Positions 46,512 to 58,713 of a stretch of 64,000 nt of DNA are shown here, piece by piece. Position 1 is the stretch's first letter, and every line of letters starts with the position of its first letter. Origin of the DNA: Pinus tabuliformis. Taxonomy: Eukaryota > Streptophyta > Pinopsida > Pinales > Pinaceae. A program made the translations under genes and the position numbers. The notes under the pieces are model-generated. The model did no database searches, had not been told where the DNA came from, and was given only the letters and a program-made list of their open reading frames with translations. The stretch is taken from assembly GCA_031772625.1 (NCBI GenBank), contig CM062819.1, positions 1,236,263,897-1,236,327,896 on the forward strand. The letters run 5' to 3'.

Positions 46512-49500
46512 AATGAAGGGATTCTCTACCACCCCTGGCTTGTCTTTGTAAAACACTAACTTCCCCTTTACTAGAAGTTTGGTGAGAATATTTGCTACCT
46601 TCTCATCTGTGGAGATGTACTGCAATCTCATAGCACCTCTCTAAACTTTGTCTTTGATGAAGTGGTATCTGATCTCTATGTGCTTGGATCTATCAGGAAA
46701 CATTGAATTTTCAGAGAGCTTAATGCAACTCTATTTGTCACAATGAATCACAGTGGGCCACATCTCAAGACCATTATGTGAGCATCTTATTGAGCCATAT
46801 GGCCTCACAACTCGCTAGGCTTGCTGTCATGTACTCCGCCTCTGCTAATCTAAGGGCCACTGGGTGATGCTTCCTACCATACCACAAGATCATAGTTGAT
46901 CCCAATGTGAAACAATATCTAGAAGTAGATTTCTAGTCCACTGCACTCCTTACCCAATCAAAATTTGTGTAGCCATGTAACTGCACTCCACTAACTCTGA
47001 CATATCTCAGTCCATACTCCACTCTACCACAAAGTTACCTCAACACATGCTTCGCTGCCATCCAATGAACCCCCTCCTTAGATCCACCATAAATTGGCTT
47101 AGTGTGTTCATAACAAAACAAATATCCGACCTAATGTTGACTAAATACATCAAGGACCCGATCAACTATCTATACAAATTGGGATCCACCAACTCATCCT
47201 CAGACATCGACCTGCAACCCGCCATCCTGAATCTCCTAAGAATCTCAAGTTTCAATTGTGTATTTGCCCTACCCTAGGAAAATCTCTCTTGGCTACTGCC
47301 ACACCTAATCCGAAGAAGTAGTGCATCAATCCAATGTCCTTCATCTCGAACTCCAAAGCAAGGTCCTTGCACATTCCTATGAGTTTCTTTGGTCCCGTCA
47401 AGAAGAAATCATCAACATAGAGTACCAATATGAGTGACTAACCCTCAACAAGTACAAAGTACAAGTTTGAATCCACCTTACTCTTTGTGAAGCCCAATCT
47501 AAGTAGGTACCCATCAATCTTGGAGTACCATGTGCAAGGTGCTTGCTTAAGTTCGTATAAGGCCTTCTTCAATTTGCATACATGGGACTCTCTCCAATGT
47601 ACCTCAAAGCCTTGAGTTTGCTCAATATTCACCTCTTCGTCAATCACCCCATCGAGGAAGGCAATCATTTGATGTATCCTCCACCCCATCTTTGAAGCAA
47701 TAGATACGATTGCTTGATAGATGCATATCTGGTGATAGGTGCAAATGTTTCCTCATAGTCTACTCCCTCCCTCTCGGTGAACCCTCTTGCCATGAACCTC
47801 ACTTTGTATTTCTCGACACTGGCATCACCTCCATGCTTGATTTTAGAGATCCATTGAGAAGTGACCACTAACTTCCCCTCAAGACTCGATACTATGTCCC
47901 AAACATCATTCCTCATGGTGGAACTATACCATTCCACTGTGGCATCCTTTCAAACTTATTGATTTATTGCCTCCTCAAAAGTAGAAGGATCAAATTCACT
48001 CTTGTTGCTCATCAAGGCCAAATAACTGGAAAATCTAGATAACAGTCTACTTTCCCTGAAAGTGCTGCTAAGAGCCTCCACATGCTCCTCTGCATCCCTC
48101 AAGGTTTGTTCGGTCCATCTTAGCCTTCTTTTGGTAGAGCTTGAAGGAACATCTTGCTCCTCCTCTTGATCAGAAGACCATGTCTCACTATATCCAATAA
48201 AAAATCCCTCTCTGATGAGGGATTCAGTTTAATTCTCTTCTTTGAAGGAATGTGGATATAGACTGGACTACTGAAGATGTGCAGATGGCTCACCTTTGGT
48301 TTCACTCTTGTAAAAGCCTCCCAAGGAGTCATGTCCTCCACTGCCCTACGAGGACTCCTGTTCTGCAGGTATACAATTGTATTTCATGCCTATGCCCATA
48401 AGAACATAGACAAATCCTGATCATGGATCATGGCCTTGTCTACTCCGACTATACTCTTGTTCTTTCTCTCGATGACTCCATTTTGCTGTGGGTTGTAGGG
48501 CACTGTTAGATGTTTCTTGATTCTTGCTTACCTTTAGACATCCTTAAATGCGTTGGAGGTATACTCTCCCTCTTTGTCTAATCTCAGGGCATTGATCTTC
48601 TTCTTGGTCTAGTTCTACACAAGAGCTTTGAACTCTTGAAATTGATTGAAGCCCTTATCCTTGGCCTTCAGGAAGTAAATACATGTCCTCTTAGAATAGT
48701 CATTTATGAATGGCACAAAATAACTGCTTCCTGAGATAGACTCCACTGAGATAGGACCACATATGTCGAAATGTAGCAAATCCAACACAGACTTGCACCT
48801 GGTCTCACTGCTAGGATATGCTGCCTTGGCCTGCTTGCTAAGTGCACATCCCTTACACACCATCATGTTCTATATTAAACTCTGGAAAGCCAGTGGCATC
48901 TCTCATAACAGTGGTAAAGTCACTACTATGATAGGGCTCTCACTGGTTGTCCTTTCAAGAGATACAAATTATTCTCCCTACTGCCTATGACCAACCTCAT
49001 GCTAGGATCAACTCCTTTTGGCTTGACAACTAACTCACTTCTCATGAAACTGACCTCAAGTCCTCTGTCCTCCATGGACAAAACTGAGAGTAAATTCTTC
49101 TCCAACCTAGGTACATACATTACCTCCTTCACCTCCATAAGACTTCCCGAGTCTAGTTGGAAATGTATGTTGCCAATGCCCTCCATTGCATACCTAGTGT
49201 TGTCACCAAGATCCACTTTAGATCTCTTTTTTCCTTGTCCATACTGGTGAAGATATTGGGAGATCATGTCATGTGGCAAGATGCTCCACTGTCCACAAAC
49301 CACACCTCTCTTGTAATGGTGCTAGAAAGACATGATACTATAGCAAATTCCTTCTTCAATTTGTCAACCAACCCATCCATCTGTGCAGATGTGTCTGTTG
49401 TTGTCTTCCCCTTGCCTTTCTTCCTGTTTGGACATTGTCTGGCATAATGACCGAACATGTGATGCAAAGCACTTGACTTTGCTCATGTCTTTCTTCCCTT

Positions 49501-50080
49501 GTGAAGATACTCCTCCACTTTGGTTGTGCTTGGATTTACCCTTGCCCTTCTTTGCTTGCACAATAAGAGCAAGGTTCTCATCTCCACCCTTGCGTTGTTT
49601 ACTAGTTGTGGATTCCTCCCAAATCTCCTTTCGGGTGAAATAGTCTCACAATTTGGCCCATTCAGGAAGCTTATCTTTGCCTAGGATACTTGTCACAAAT
49701 GTAGCGCATTGCTCAGTATGCCCTTTCAGTGCTACTTTGACAAGATCCACCTTAGCTGCCTCTTCCCCAATAGTTGAAAGTTCATCATGAATTTGTTGAA
49801 TCCTTGTGAAGTATGAGGCCACAATGTCAAATCTGCTCATCTTGATGCTATTCAGCTTCTCCCTTAGCACCATCTTTTTATTCTAGTTATCACTCTGGTA
49901 TAGTGTAGTCAAGGCTGACCACATCTGATAGGATGAATCTTTCTTGGTTATGTGATCCTTCACACCATCCAAAATGATGCTTTTGGCTCTTATATCTTTC
50001 AACTTATATTCAACCAATTGGGTAGCATCTTGAGGAACTTGAATTGCTTGGCTTGCAATTTCCCACAAACCATTTGCCAT
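46512..50080 (-). pseudogene. Copia Gag-Pol remnant, many stops and frameshifts
   Basis: Domain order on the minus strand is that of Ty1/copia. Gag starts at 50080 (MANGLWEIASQ). A zinc-knuckle region with FGHYARQCPNRKK lies near 49440, protease WFVDSGASCHMT near 49270, and integrase with a CKGCALSK zinc-finger half and FDICGP near 48780-48860. The YNPQQNG block is near 48490. RT has EETFAP near 47750 and an intact YVDD at 47409-47420. RNase H extends to about 46600. Frames are broken at least eight times, so no protein can be made. It lies between its LTRs at 46499 and 50239. Confidence 0.9.
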
Positions 50081-50238
50081 TAAGACAAGAGTGATTCATT
50101 CCTTCCATGGACTGATGATGCCATATTACTAGATTGACTTCAACCACAAAATCCTCACTGCAAAATAACAAATTTTGCTACCGTAAAACCCTTGTGATCT
50201 CTCATCTCTCCCATAGAGTTTCTATTGCTATGACAGTG

Positions 50239-51140
50239 TGTTAATTTTTCTCATACCAGACTTGATTATTTTACTCGAACAAATTACTAAAACCTTGGGA
50301 AAATATTTATCTCAAATATTTTTGAATTTGCCAAAAAATAAATACACTAGTATATTAACTTAAAATGCAGCGGAAATAAAATTAAGAGATCAATTACACC
50401 CCAACAACAAACTTACATCCAACAAATTCTTCCTTTTTAAATATTCTTGGCAAAATTTTGGGTTAGACCCACAGATAATACATAGAAAATACAATTGCTG
50501 GGCACTTGGAAACTCAGCCCCACTGGGAAAAATGGCCTCAAAGAATTCAGCCTCTGGAAATCGAACTACTTGAAGCAAATTGGCCTTGGAGAATTAACTT
50601 GTCTCACCAACAAATTGGCCTCCCTTTCTCCCTGTCTAGTACAACACATCTGCACTAGAGAATTTGACCTCCTCCACAATTCGACCCTTTTCTTCAACAA
50701 CTCGACCTCGCTCTTTCCTGAACTCGACCTCCTTGAAATTCTGTGCTGCACTTCTTCTCACTGCTATTTATTCTAGTTGAGCCTCTCACTCTAGGGAAAA
50801 TTACTTCCTCCACAACTGTGTGTCTTCATCTCTCCCTTAGGCTTATTTTATAATTTCATTAAGCTAACATCCCTAACCCTAATCTCCTAAGGGATCAATG
50901 TCTAGGATTAAATTCGAAGCCTCACTTGAGATCAACGGTTGGGATTATATGTAAATAATTTTATTATTTATCCTTAAAACTTTGGCACAATAGTCCACAA
51001 TAATTAATTAGATTAATTATTTTAACCTAGGAAAGAAATCATAAAATCGAGGAAGCAACTAAAGAGGCAATCAAATATCTTCTACATGCTAAGACACCAA
51101 GCCTATGTAGAATACTTTTCAATGCTATAAAACATCAACA
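50239..51140 (-). mobile_element. 5' LTR of the large Copia element (902 bp)
   Basis: + strand TGTTAATTTTTC...AACATCAACA. It aligns with the separated pieces of the left LTR and shows the empty sites for three of the nested insertions. A degenerate primer site (TGTCATAGCAATAG on the minus strand) lies immediately left. Confidence 0.85.
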
Positions 51141-51809
51141 GATTCATTGAATTGGCTGAGACCTGAAAAATATGAACGCGACCAGAATCAACAAAAAAAT
51201 GAAAGAATCAGACCAAAAAATTGGTCGACTAAAAAATACATAAAATATTCAAATTTTGAAAGGAAAACATATATATCCATGTGCATCCCTATGAATCTAA
51301 ACGATTATACACAAATATGCAAAGTTTATCATGTATATAGCAAGGGTGCATATGACTAAAATAGAACTAAGTGCAATCCATCTCTGAACCAAAACTGTCT
51401 TAACTTTTAAATCACAGTGGAAACTTTCCCAACTTGAGAGGGTAGATTCCAGATTCCATTCTCATAATTATAGGGTAGATTCCTGAACATTCTTGTGTAA
51501 TAGATAAAGATAAATATTCTTTATCATTGTTTTAAAAAATAGTAGATATTTGGAACACCACATTTGGACATTTCCGGTCTTTGTACCTTTTGTCTGTATC
51601 TTGTGTAGCTGCTATGCAGCCCTTTTATTGTGAAATATACTTTGTCTGTATTTTAAGAGAAATATGAATCATTATATAAAAAGTAGTAGATATTTAGTTC
51701 AGAGAAGAGATTTTCATGTTTGAAAATGTCATTAGCTTCTTACCATTTATATACTTTCTGACTTGATATATGCTTTACTAATTAAACCATTCCATTTTCC
51801 TTTTTGCAG
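51141..51809 (+). other. ATPQ: Intron 1, 3' end before exon 2
   Basis: AT-rich sequence ending in a pyrimidine-rich stretch and TTTTTGCAG. Nothing else recognised. Confidence 0.6.
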
Positions 51810-51891
51810 GAACCACAACCAATTGATTGGGAATACTATAGAAAGGGTATAGGTTCTCGTCTAGTTGACATGTACAAAGAAGCATACGAAG
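51810..51891 (+). CDS. ATPQ: ATP synthase subunit d, second coding exon
   Basis: 82 bp between TTTTTGCAG and GTAAGTTC. It reads EPQPIDWEYYRKGIG followed by SRLVDMYKEAYE and one base of the next codon. In plant subunit d the block EPxPIDWxYYRKGIG directly follows TKFSQ, as it would if an exon-1 copy at 6671-34399 is spliced here in phase 0. All conserved residues of this block are present, with no stop or frameshift. Subunit d is usually about 170 residues, so roughly 90 C-terminal residues must be encoded by exons beyond 64000; I saw no match for them between 51892 and 64000. The exon sits 670 bp from a Copia LTR on one side and 650 bp from a LINE on the other. Confidence 0.9.
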
Positions 51892-51953
51892 GTAAGTTCA
51901 TTTCTTAAATTGAAAAAGAATCATCAAATAACAAAAACAATGTTAGACATGCA

Positions 51954-52002
<49 letters not shown>

Positions 52003-52545
52003 TATTTACCTTTCTGCAAATCCTAGTGCTGCAATTCGTAATAAACCAAAAATATTGCTTTTCCAAGCCTTTTAAATGGGCCAAACAAATTTGCAAAACA
52101 GATACACATGCTTTTTGCTTATTTGAATTGTTCTATGGCATTTTTCTTGCATTTTATCGTGTTTGACATTTTGTCCTCATTATCTTCTTACAATTCTATT
52201 TTTGTTCACAGTATACTTGTTATGACATTATTAATCAACATGTATAAAAAGGCATTTGAGCCATTTTATGACTAAATTTATGATAGTCAAATATATAACT
52301 TCATGCATTTAACATGGTACAGCACCTCCACATGGCATTTGCAAGAGGTGGCTTGGCCATGTCCTCACTTTATAGAGGGTTCATAAACTCACATCTTATT
52401 GTAAGTTCAAGTAATAATAATTTCTATGTTTTGCATGCATTGATAAATATTAATTCAGCATATGACAAGCACTTTTTCTTTTATGAACCAATTCATTCAT
52501 AATATATTATGTTGCCACTTAAATCTAAGCGGAAGTTTGAATCAA
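51892..52545 (+). other. ATPQ: Start of intron 2
   Basis: Strong donor GTAAGTT. Contains a (CT)n(AT)n microsatellite at about 51954-52002 and AT-rich sequence without genes. Confidence 0.6.
51954..52002. repeat. (CT)n(AT)n compound microsatellite
   Basis: About 12 CT followed by about 12 AT dinucleotides, 60 bp downstream of the exon 2 donor. Confidence 0.95.
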
Positions 52546-54230
52546 TTTTTTTTTTTGAGCAAGACACTTCAGATTATCATGGCAAAAGATTACATAGTCC
52601 AAAAATGTCAGCCTCTGGCTTGCCCAACAGGAAACCAGACTAGAGATTTAGCTTCAAGATCTTAGTGAAGCTATGGTTGGCTAAAAGGTCTGCTAGCTTG
52701 TTGATATCTTTGCGGACATGAGAAAGGTTGAGGGCTGGAATCAGAGTTAAGGGTATTGCTGTGTTTGAAACTCATGATTCTAGTCTCCAATTGTTGATTG
52801 CTTTGGATGGATCAAAGCCACATTGAATTCTTCGAAAGATGATGATTATAGTTTTCGAATCCCCCTCTATTATGAGCTTGTGGTAGCAGTTACAGATGGC
52901 GATGAGAAGACCTTGTTTGTAGGTACATATTTCTGCCACATTGTTTGTTTATTGATCCTGCATAAATGTGGGTAATTTCAAAATTTGACCGTTTGTATCA
53001 TGGAAGACACCTTCGTAACTGGTAATGCCTGGATTCCCCTTCAAGGCACCATCGAAACTGAGCTTAATGAAGTCTGAGGGAGGGGGACCAAGAGGAGGGG
53101 CCGGAGAAAGAAGGCAGGTGTGAAAGGGTATGAGAGGAGAGGAAGGATGAGAGCTTAAGGGAGGAGAGAAAGAGTTGTTCGATAGGGTTACGATCCTAGT
53201 CCTTATTAGTCCAGAAGAGTGAAAGAATGGATTCCCTTAGGTTGCTAAGAGTAAGATGCTAGACATTGATGGCTGCAATGGAAATATTTTAAAAGATCCT
53301 TCTATTTCTGTGTTTCCAGGTGTTCTAGAGGAGAAAACCAGGGAGAAAATTGCAAGCTTTATTGATGATGGGGTTGATGAAAGGAGAAGTCTGCCAAGAG
53401 TGGAAGGTGGAGGTGATGTTGGTAGGCTTACGTTCAGATTGGCGGAACAAAATGGCAATATTGTCCTAGAGAGAGGTAGTATAAGTGCAATTGAGGAAGA
53501 GATGAATACAAAATTAAGAGTTAGAGGAGGTAGAGAGGGCAAATTGATGGTCCAAGGAATTCCCTACGTTGAAGCTTGTCCCAGGTTAGAGTTATGTTCC
53601 ATAATAAGAGCCATAAGAAGAGGGCAATTTTAGGCCAGTGTTTGAGTTGCCATAGTTTTTCCTAGATATCGTTGTCTTCGTTAGGGATATGAGGGGTTAG
53701 GAAGCTACAGGCTTCTCACAGATTGGAATTGCCTTGAGGTGGGTGCCCCCAACAAAGGATCTCAACTCCTTTTTGAATTGTAATTTTCCAGTTTGCTAGT
53801 GTTTGCTAATGTATTCCAAGTTTGTTCCATGAGTCTAATCAATCCAGTTGCACCATTGAGAGGAGTGGGAAGGGGAGGAGCTTCAGTAATGCACGATAGA
53901 TGTGAGACCTTGAGCTAGGAGAGTATCTTTGATGGAGTTTAATTGGTTTTGTGGCGACAACTTGGGCCATTGATGCTAGGAATCTTCCCAAAATAGTGCA
54001 CTTTGGCTATTTTTGATCTCCTAGAAGAAGTGTTCCTTGATGAGATTTTTGTGTTCCCAAGAAGCATTCCAAATATGTGATCCTTTGATATCCTTCAGTT
54101 GGACAAGTTGTGATTCTTGGATGTTTGGTGTATATTTGTGTCTCCATATTTTACAACGGGGAGCTATTGAATTTTTGATCCATCTCCACCAAGTTTTGGC
54201 ATGAGTGCCTTGTTGGAAAATCAAGGTATT
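52546..54230 (-). mobile_element. LINE ORF2 3' part with RNase H
   Basis: The T-run at 52546-52556 is the minus-strand A-tail. Minus-strand frames, interrupted by stops, give an RNase H domain (SFDGALKGNPG near 53050, EGDSKTIII near 52860) and upstream a zf-RVT-like region (WWRWIKNSIAP, HIWNASWEHKNLIKEHFFW near 54020-54200). This is the C-terminal end of a plant L1-type ORF2. It stops exactly where the Copia LTR begins at 54231, so the Copia element probably inserted into it. Confidence 0.82.
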
Positions 54231-55021
54231 TGTAGATTAGAGTTGAGTTTCCTTACTCGATAATAACTTGTGATATTAGTTGGCCTTTTATTACTTATTT
54301 TTCTTCTTCATCAAGTAATTACCAAAACAATGAAGATCACAAAGATACAAAGTGCACAAGATATAGGGTCCAAGCCAGGGAATAACCCCTCCAAGGGGAA
54401 AACCCAAAACAAGTCAAAGTCTTCCAAAGTCAATGAAGGTCAAACTTTCCAAAATCTACCCCAATCAAAGTTTCGGTCTTGCAACTTCATGTTTGCAATT
54501 CGACTTGCAACTTTCGGCCCCCAACGACTACAGAAACCCTAGATTTTCTAGCACGCGTGAGCAGAAGTGGGTAGAAAAGACGAATCTTCTTCTTCTTCTT
54601 CCTTGACCTTTGCTCTTGAAATGCCTTCTTGTCTTACTTCAAATTGAACTTATGAAGTGTCCCCCAAATGAGCTGAAGCCCCTTCTATATATACACTTCT
54701 CAAGAGGTCAAGTAGGCCTCTCTTCTAGGCCGACTTCTCCTTGGCAGGGCCAACTTGGTCTTGGAGGACAAATTGACTTTCTAGACTAAAAAATAATGAT
54801 TTTCTTTTGTTAAAAGTCCAAATAGGACTACAATACATGACAAAAATTCTTCTTTGACTCAACAAGCCCTAGAAGCATGAAGAACATGCTTTGACCTAGA
54901 CTTTGAACATGAAACCCATGCTTGAATAAATAAAAATTCTTTTTCTCTTTTTATATAAAATATACAATGTCATGATTACAAAAGTCATTATGAAGACCGA
55001 ATCTAGTTACATTCTCCAACA
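54231..55021 (-). mobile_element. 3' LTR of a second Copia element (~791 bp)
   Basis: + strand TGTAGATTAGAG...TTCTCCAACA, followed by CTCCCTCTTAAC, a polypurine tract on the minus strand. A TATA-like GTATATATAGAAGG (minus strand) lies near 54690. The opposite LTR is not in the window. Confidence 0.65.
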
Positions 55022-55545
55022 CTCCCTCTTAACTAAGGAGGTATTCATAATCCATCATGAGGTACAAGGATTCTCAAATTGAAGTATTCTCATAAGAAAA
55101 GTCAGATTGATAAACCATTTTAAAGCATCATAACCAACATTGTTAACATCACAAGGCCTTAACTAACATGCTCTACTTATATTAGAGCATAATGCTGGAA
55201 TGCTTTACGTGAGACACCACACTACCTCTTAAGGCACATACCCCATCCGGATGTTCACTAGGTATGTCCTTTTAGGACTATTCTTATCTTGGATTCCTAA
55301 TTCTCAAAGAATATCAATGCTCTTTGACTACTCATATCTTGGATGCCCAACCTCATCCTCAAAGAGTATTGGTTTATGGGACTACTTCTATCTTGGATCT
55401 CCTAATCCTCAAGAAGTACTAATCTCAAATGCTTATCCAATTCTTTGGACCCCATTCTCCCTTTATGGTCTTCACTTAGACATATGGTTGTTAGTCCTGG
55501 CCTAGTGCACGGCACATAAATAAGAGAAAATAAAGTCTATCATCA
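55022..55545 (-). mobile_element. Copia 3' untranslated segment with short repeats
   Basis: Between pol and the LTR. The phrase ATCTTGGAT plus CTCAAAGA/CTCAAGAA recurs about three times (55285-55420). A second polypurine-like tract follows the pol end at 55546, so part of this segment might belong to a different LTR end. Confidence 0.45.
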
Positions 55546-58500
55546 CTCCCTCTCAATTAGGGAGGAAATATCCACCAAAACAAATTTGCTACTTAAGCAC
55601 TCAAGCTTCTTGTTTGGAAGTTCTTTTGTCAGAATATTAGATACCTCTTCATATGTGGAAATATAATGTAGCTTCACGACCCTATCTCATACCAAGCTTC
55701 TGATATAGTGGTACTTATTGTTAATATGCTTTGTCCTAGCATGAAACACTGGGTCCTCAGTCAACCTTATTCAACTTTGGTTGTCACAATGTATAATAGT
55801 AGGGCTCGATGGTCTTTCAAATAAATTTGATAACAACTTCCTAAGCCAAACGACCCCTCTGTAAACTTCACTTGCAACAATGTACTCGATTCAACACTAC
55901 TCAAAGCAACAATATCTTGCTTTTTGCTCATCCATGAGATCTTGGAAGATCCCAAATTGAAGCATCCACTTGTAGTGCTTCTACCATCTGTCTCACTGCC
56001 ACCCCAATTAGAGTTTGTATATCCCAATAGTTGAATTTCATTACTAGCATATCTAAGGCAATGATGCATTGTCCCACGAAGATATCTCAGGATGTGTTTG
56101 GCTACTATCCAATGGTCATGCCTTGGCTCCATCTAAAATTCACTGAGGGTATATACTGCAAAATAAATGTCAGGTCTAGTATTCACAAGATACATTAAGG
56201 AGCCAATAAATTGTTTATAGCATGTAGGATCTACCAGGCTAGATTCTGAACTCCTCAACTTCTTTAGATTAGTAATAATAGGAGTTGTCATTGGCTTACT
56301 ATCCATCATGCCAAATTTTTGTAATATCTTGATCACATATGTTCGTTGACCAAGATATATTTCACCAGGTTTCTGCTAAACGTCTAGTCCCAAACAATAG
56401 TTCATAAGTCGAAGATCTTTCATATTAAATTCGGCTACAAATTGCCTCTTGCATTTTGTATCTAATTTTCCACACCTGTGACAAGTCATTCACATATAAA
56501 AGTATTATCACAGGTTCATCCTTGACCACTTTGATGTAGAGGTTAGGATTTGCAGAACTCTTGACAAAACTAAGTCTCTATAGGTATGCATCCCATCTTG
56601 GCATACCATATTCTAGGTGCTTGTTTCAAGCCATATAGAGCCTTCTTCAATCTGCAGATGTGTGTCTCCCTCTTATGGACTTCGAATCTCTGAGGTTGCT
56701 CAATATAAACTTCTTCATCAGTGGTCCCATTAAGAAAAGCTGTTTTAACATCCATTTGATGAATGTTCCATCCCATAGTGGCAGCCAAAGAGACAAGCGA
56801 TCTAATAGTTGTATATCTTGCTATAGGAGCGAATGTTTCTTCATAATTGATACCTTCCTTTTGTGAAAAGCCTCTTGCCACAAATGTAGCTTTATACTTC
56901 TCAATGCTCCCATACACTACACGTTTGATTTTGTATATCTATTTGGAAGTGACAACAAATTTGTCAATTGGTCTAGGAACAATTTCCTAGACATCATTCT
57001 TCATAATCGATTGGTTTTCTTCTTGCATTGCATTCCTCCATTCAAGGAGGAGGGTTCAACCTCAATGAGCTTACTCATATAAGTTACATAACCAGAATAC
57101 CTTTTAGGTCTCTTATTTTGTCCAAAAGTTCCCTTAGTTGCTGCATGTCCCACAACCTCTTGTAGAGTTGTCCTCAACCAAGCAGGTCTCTTACGAGTTT
57201 ATGGAATAACAACATGCTGCACAGGTTCACTAGGTCCTTCAACATCTTCATGAATAGATGTAGGATCTTGAACATTGTCATCCCTTGAGATATCCTAAAA
57301 AATGGGTGCCTCTTCAACAGAATCAACCGAAATATCTATGGATCTTTTGTAAGCTACATCCTCATCAAATATGACATCTCTGCTTACTTCAATATGGTGA
57401 TCCTTGGGTGCCTCTTCAGCAGAATCAACCGAAATATCTATGGATCTTTTGTAAGCTACATTCTCATCAAATATGACATCTCTGCTTACTTCAATATGAT
57501 GATCCTCTTTAATGTAGATTCTGTATGCTTTTGATGAAGCACTATAACCAACAAAGATGCCTTTTGTACTTGTAGGATCCAATTTCTTCCTTTTGTCCTT
57601 TGGAATGTGCATGTAAACTGGACATCCAAATATTCAGAGATGATCCACACTAGGCTTCTTTCTTGTAAATGCTTCTTCTGGAGTCATATTATTGAGAATT
57701 TTATGAGGACTTCAATTTTGTAAGTAGACTGTTGTTACATATGCTTCTCCCCATAAGAATTTAGGGAGATCTTGGTCATGAAGCATGGCTCTAACACATT
57801 CTTCGATTGATTTGTTCTTCCTTTCAGCCACACCATTTTGTTCAGGGTTATAAGGAACAATTAGCTCCCTCTTTATTCCTGCTTCCTTGCAAAATGCTAT
57901 AAGCTCTTTGGAGGTATACTCTCCACCATTATCAAACCTTAGGATCTTTATCTTCCTTTCTGTCAGATTTTCTACTTCATTCTTGAATTCTTGAAACTTC
58001 TCAAATACCTCATCTTTATTCTTGAGGAGGTATATCCATGTCTTCCTAGAGTAATCATCAATAAATGTCACATAATATTGATGACCTCCAAGAGATTTTA
58101 CTGCCATAGGTCCACACACACTATAGTGTATGAGATCTAAGATTAACTTGCATCTTGTATCACTTATTGCAAAGGGTTTCTTCACATTCTTGCCTAAAGC
58201 ACATCCCTTACAAAGTCCTTCATGTTCTTCCTTCAATTCAGGGATACCAGTAACCATTTGATTAAGAGATGGCAATATCTTGTAGTGAAGGTGTCCATAC
58301 CTTCTATGCCATAATTCATAAGGGCTAACATCCAAGTGTACTAGAGCTTTAGGAATAGGTGTAAGAAGTCTATACAACTTCCCCTCACGAGTCCCAATTA
58401 TCTTAGCATGTTCAATGCTAGAGCCCTTTCCCTAAGACAAAAAACTTTGCCATCAACAAAAGCAATCTTATCAACATAGAGTATATTATTGAGATGAATA

Positions 58501-58713
58501 CTTCCACAGGTCTCTAGCTTCAACTAAGTAGATCCAATCCCTTTCATAGGGTAGCTCTTCCTGTCTCTAAGTTCGATTGAATGAGAAGAGGTCCCTTATG
58601 ATAAAATCTGGTGTTGACTACATTCGCCTGCCATATGTCTAGAATCTCCACTATCAATAACTCATATATTATAGCTCTTCTTGTCTCCAAGTTCGACTGA
58701 ATGAGAAGAAGAA
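55546..58713 (-). pseudogene. Second Copia Pol remnant
   Basis: Minus-strand order: protease VIDSGDSRHM near 58630; integrase from a 221-codon frame (57712-58377) with the HRRYGHLHY and CKGCALGK zinc-finger part, the DDYSRKTWIYLLK block, FDNGGEYTS and PYNPEQNGVAERKN; RT in 56570-56917 with EETFAPIARY and FLNG; then RNase H to about 55770. The catalytic YVDD reads YVND (56485-56496) and the RNase H YTDADW-type motif reads YTNSNW. A 102-bp tandem duplication (57303-57506) repeats the segment after integrase. Gag is missing because the element is cut at 58714 by another LTR element. Confidence 0.9.
57303..57506 (-). repeat. 102-bp in-frame tandem duplication in Copia pol
   Basis: 57303-57404 and 57405-57506 differ at only a few bases and keep the reading frame open through both, repeating a 34-residue acidic segment (HIEVSRDVIFDE). 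Confidence 0.95.

Larger units (their letters stand above)
38198..51140 (-). mobile_element. Large decayed Copia element with nested insertions
   Basis: Right (5') LTR 50239-51140 and left (3') LTR 38198-46499, which is broken by three insertions. Aligning the two LTRs piece by piece gives left LTR segments 38198-38232, 43032-43669, 44821-45114 and 46486-46499. Internal coding remnant at about 46512-50080. The purine-rich tract before the 3' LTR is at 46500-46511 (CTCCCTCCTAGC on the + strand). No convincing target-site duplication of the outer element was seen. Confidence 0.85.
34400..51809 (+). other. ATPQ: Intron 1 between the last exon-1 copy and exon 2 (17.4 kb)
   Basis: Bounded by donor GTAATTG at 34400 and a polypyrimidine acceptor ending TTTTTGCAG at 51809. 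Both boundary codons fit the family reading TKFSQ-EPxPIDW in phase 0. Most of the length is the transposon nest at 38198-51140. Confidence 0.8.

Noticed and set aside
38198..51145. Target-site duplication of the large outer Copia element
   Set aside because: Left flank GACCA and right flank GATTC do not match well enough to claim.
52546..54230. Target-site duplication of the LINE remnant
   Set aside because: Its 5' side is replaced by the Copia LTR at 54231, so no partner repeat can be read.
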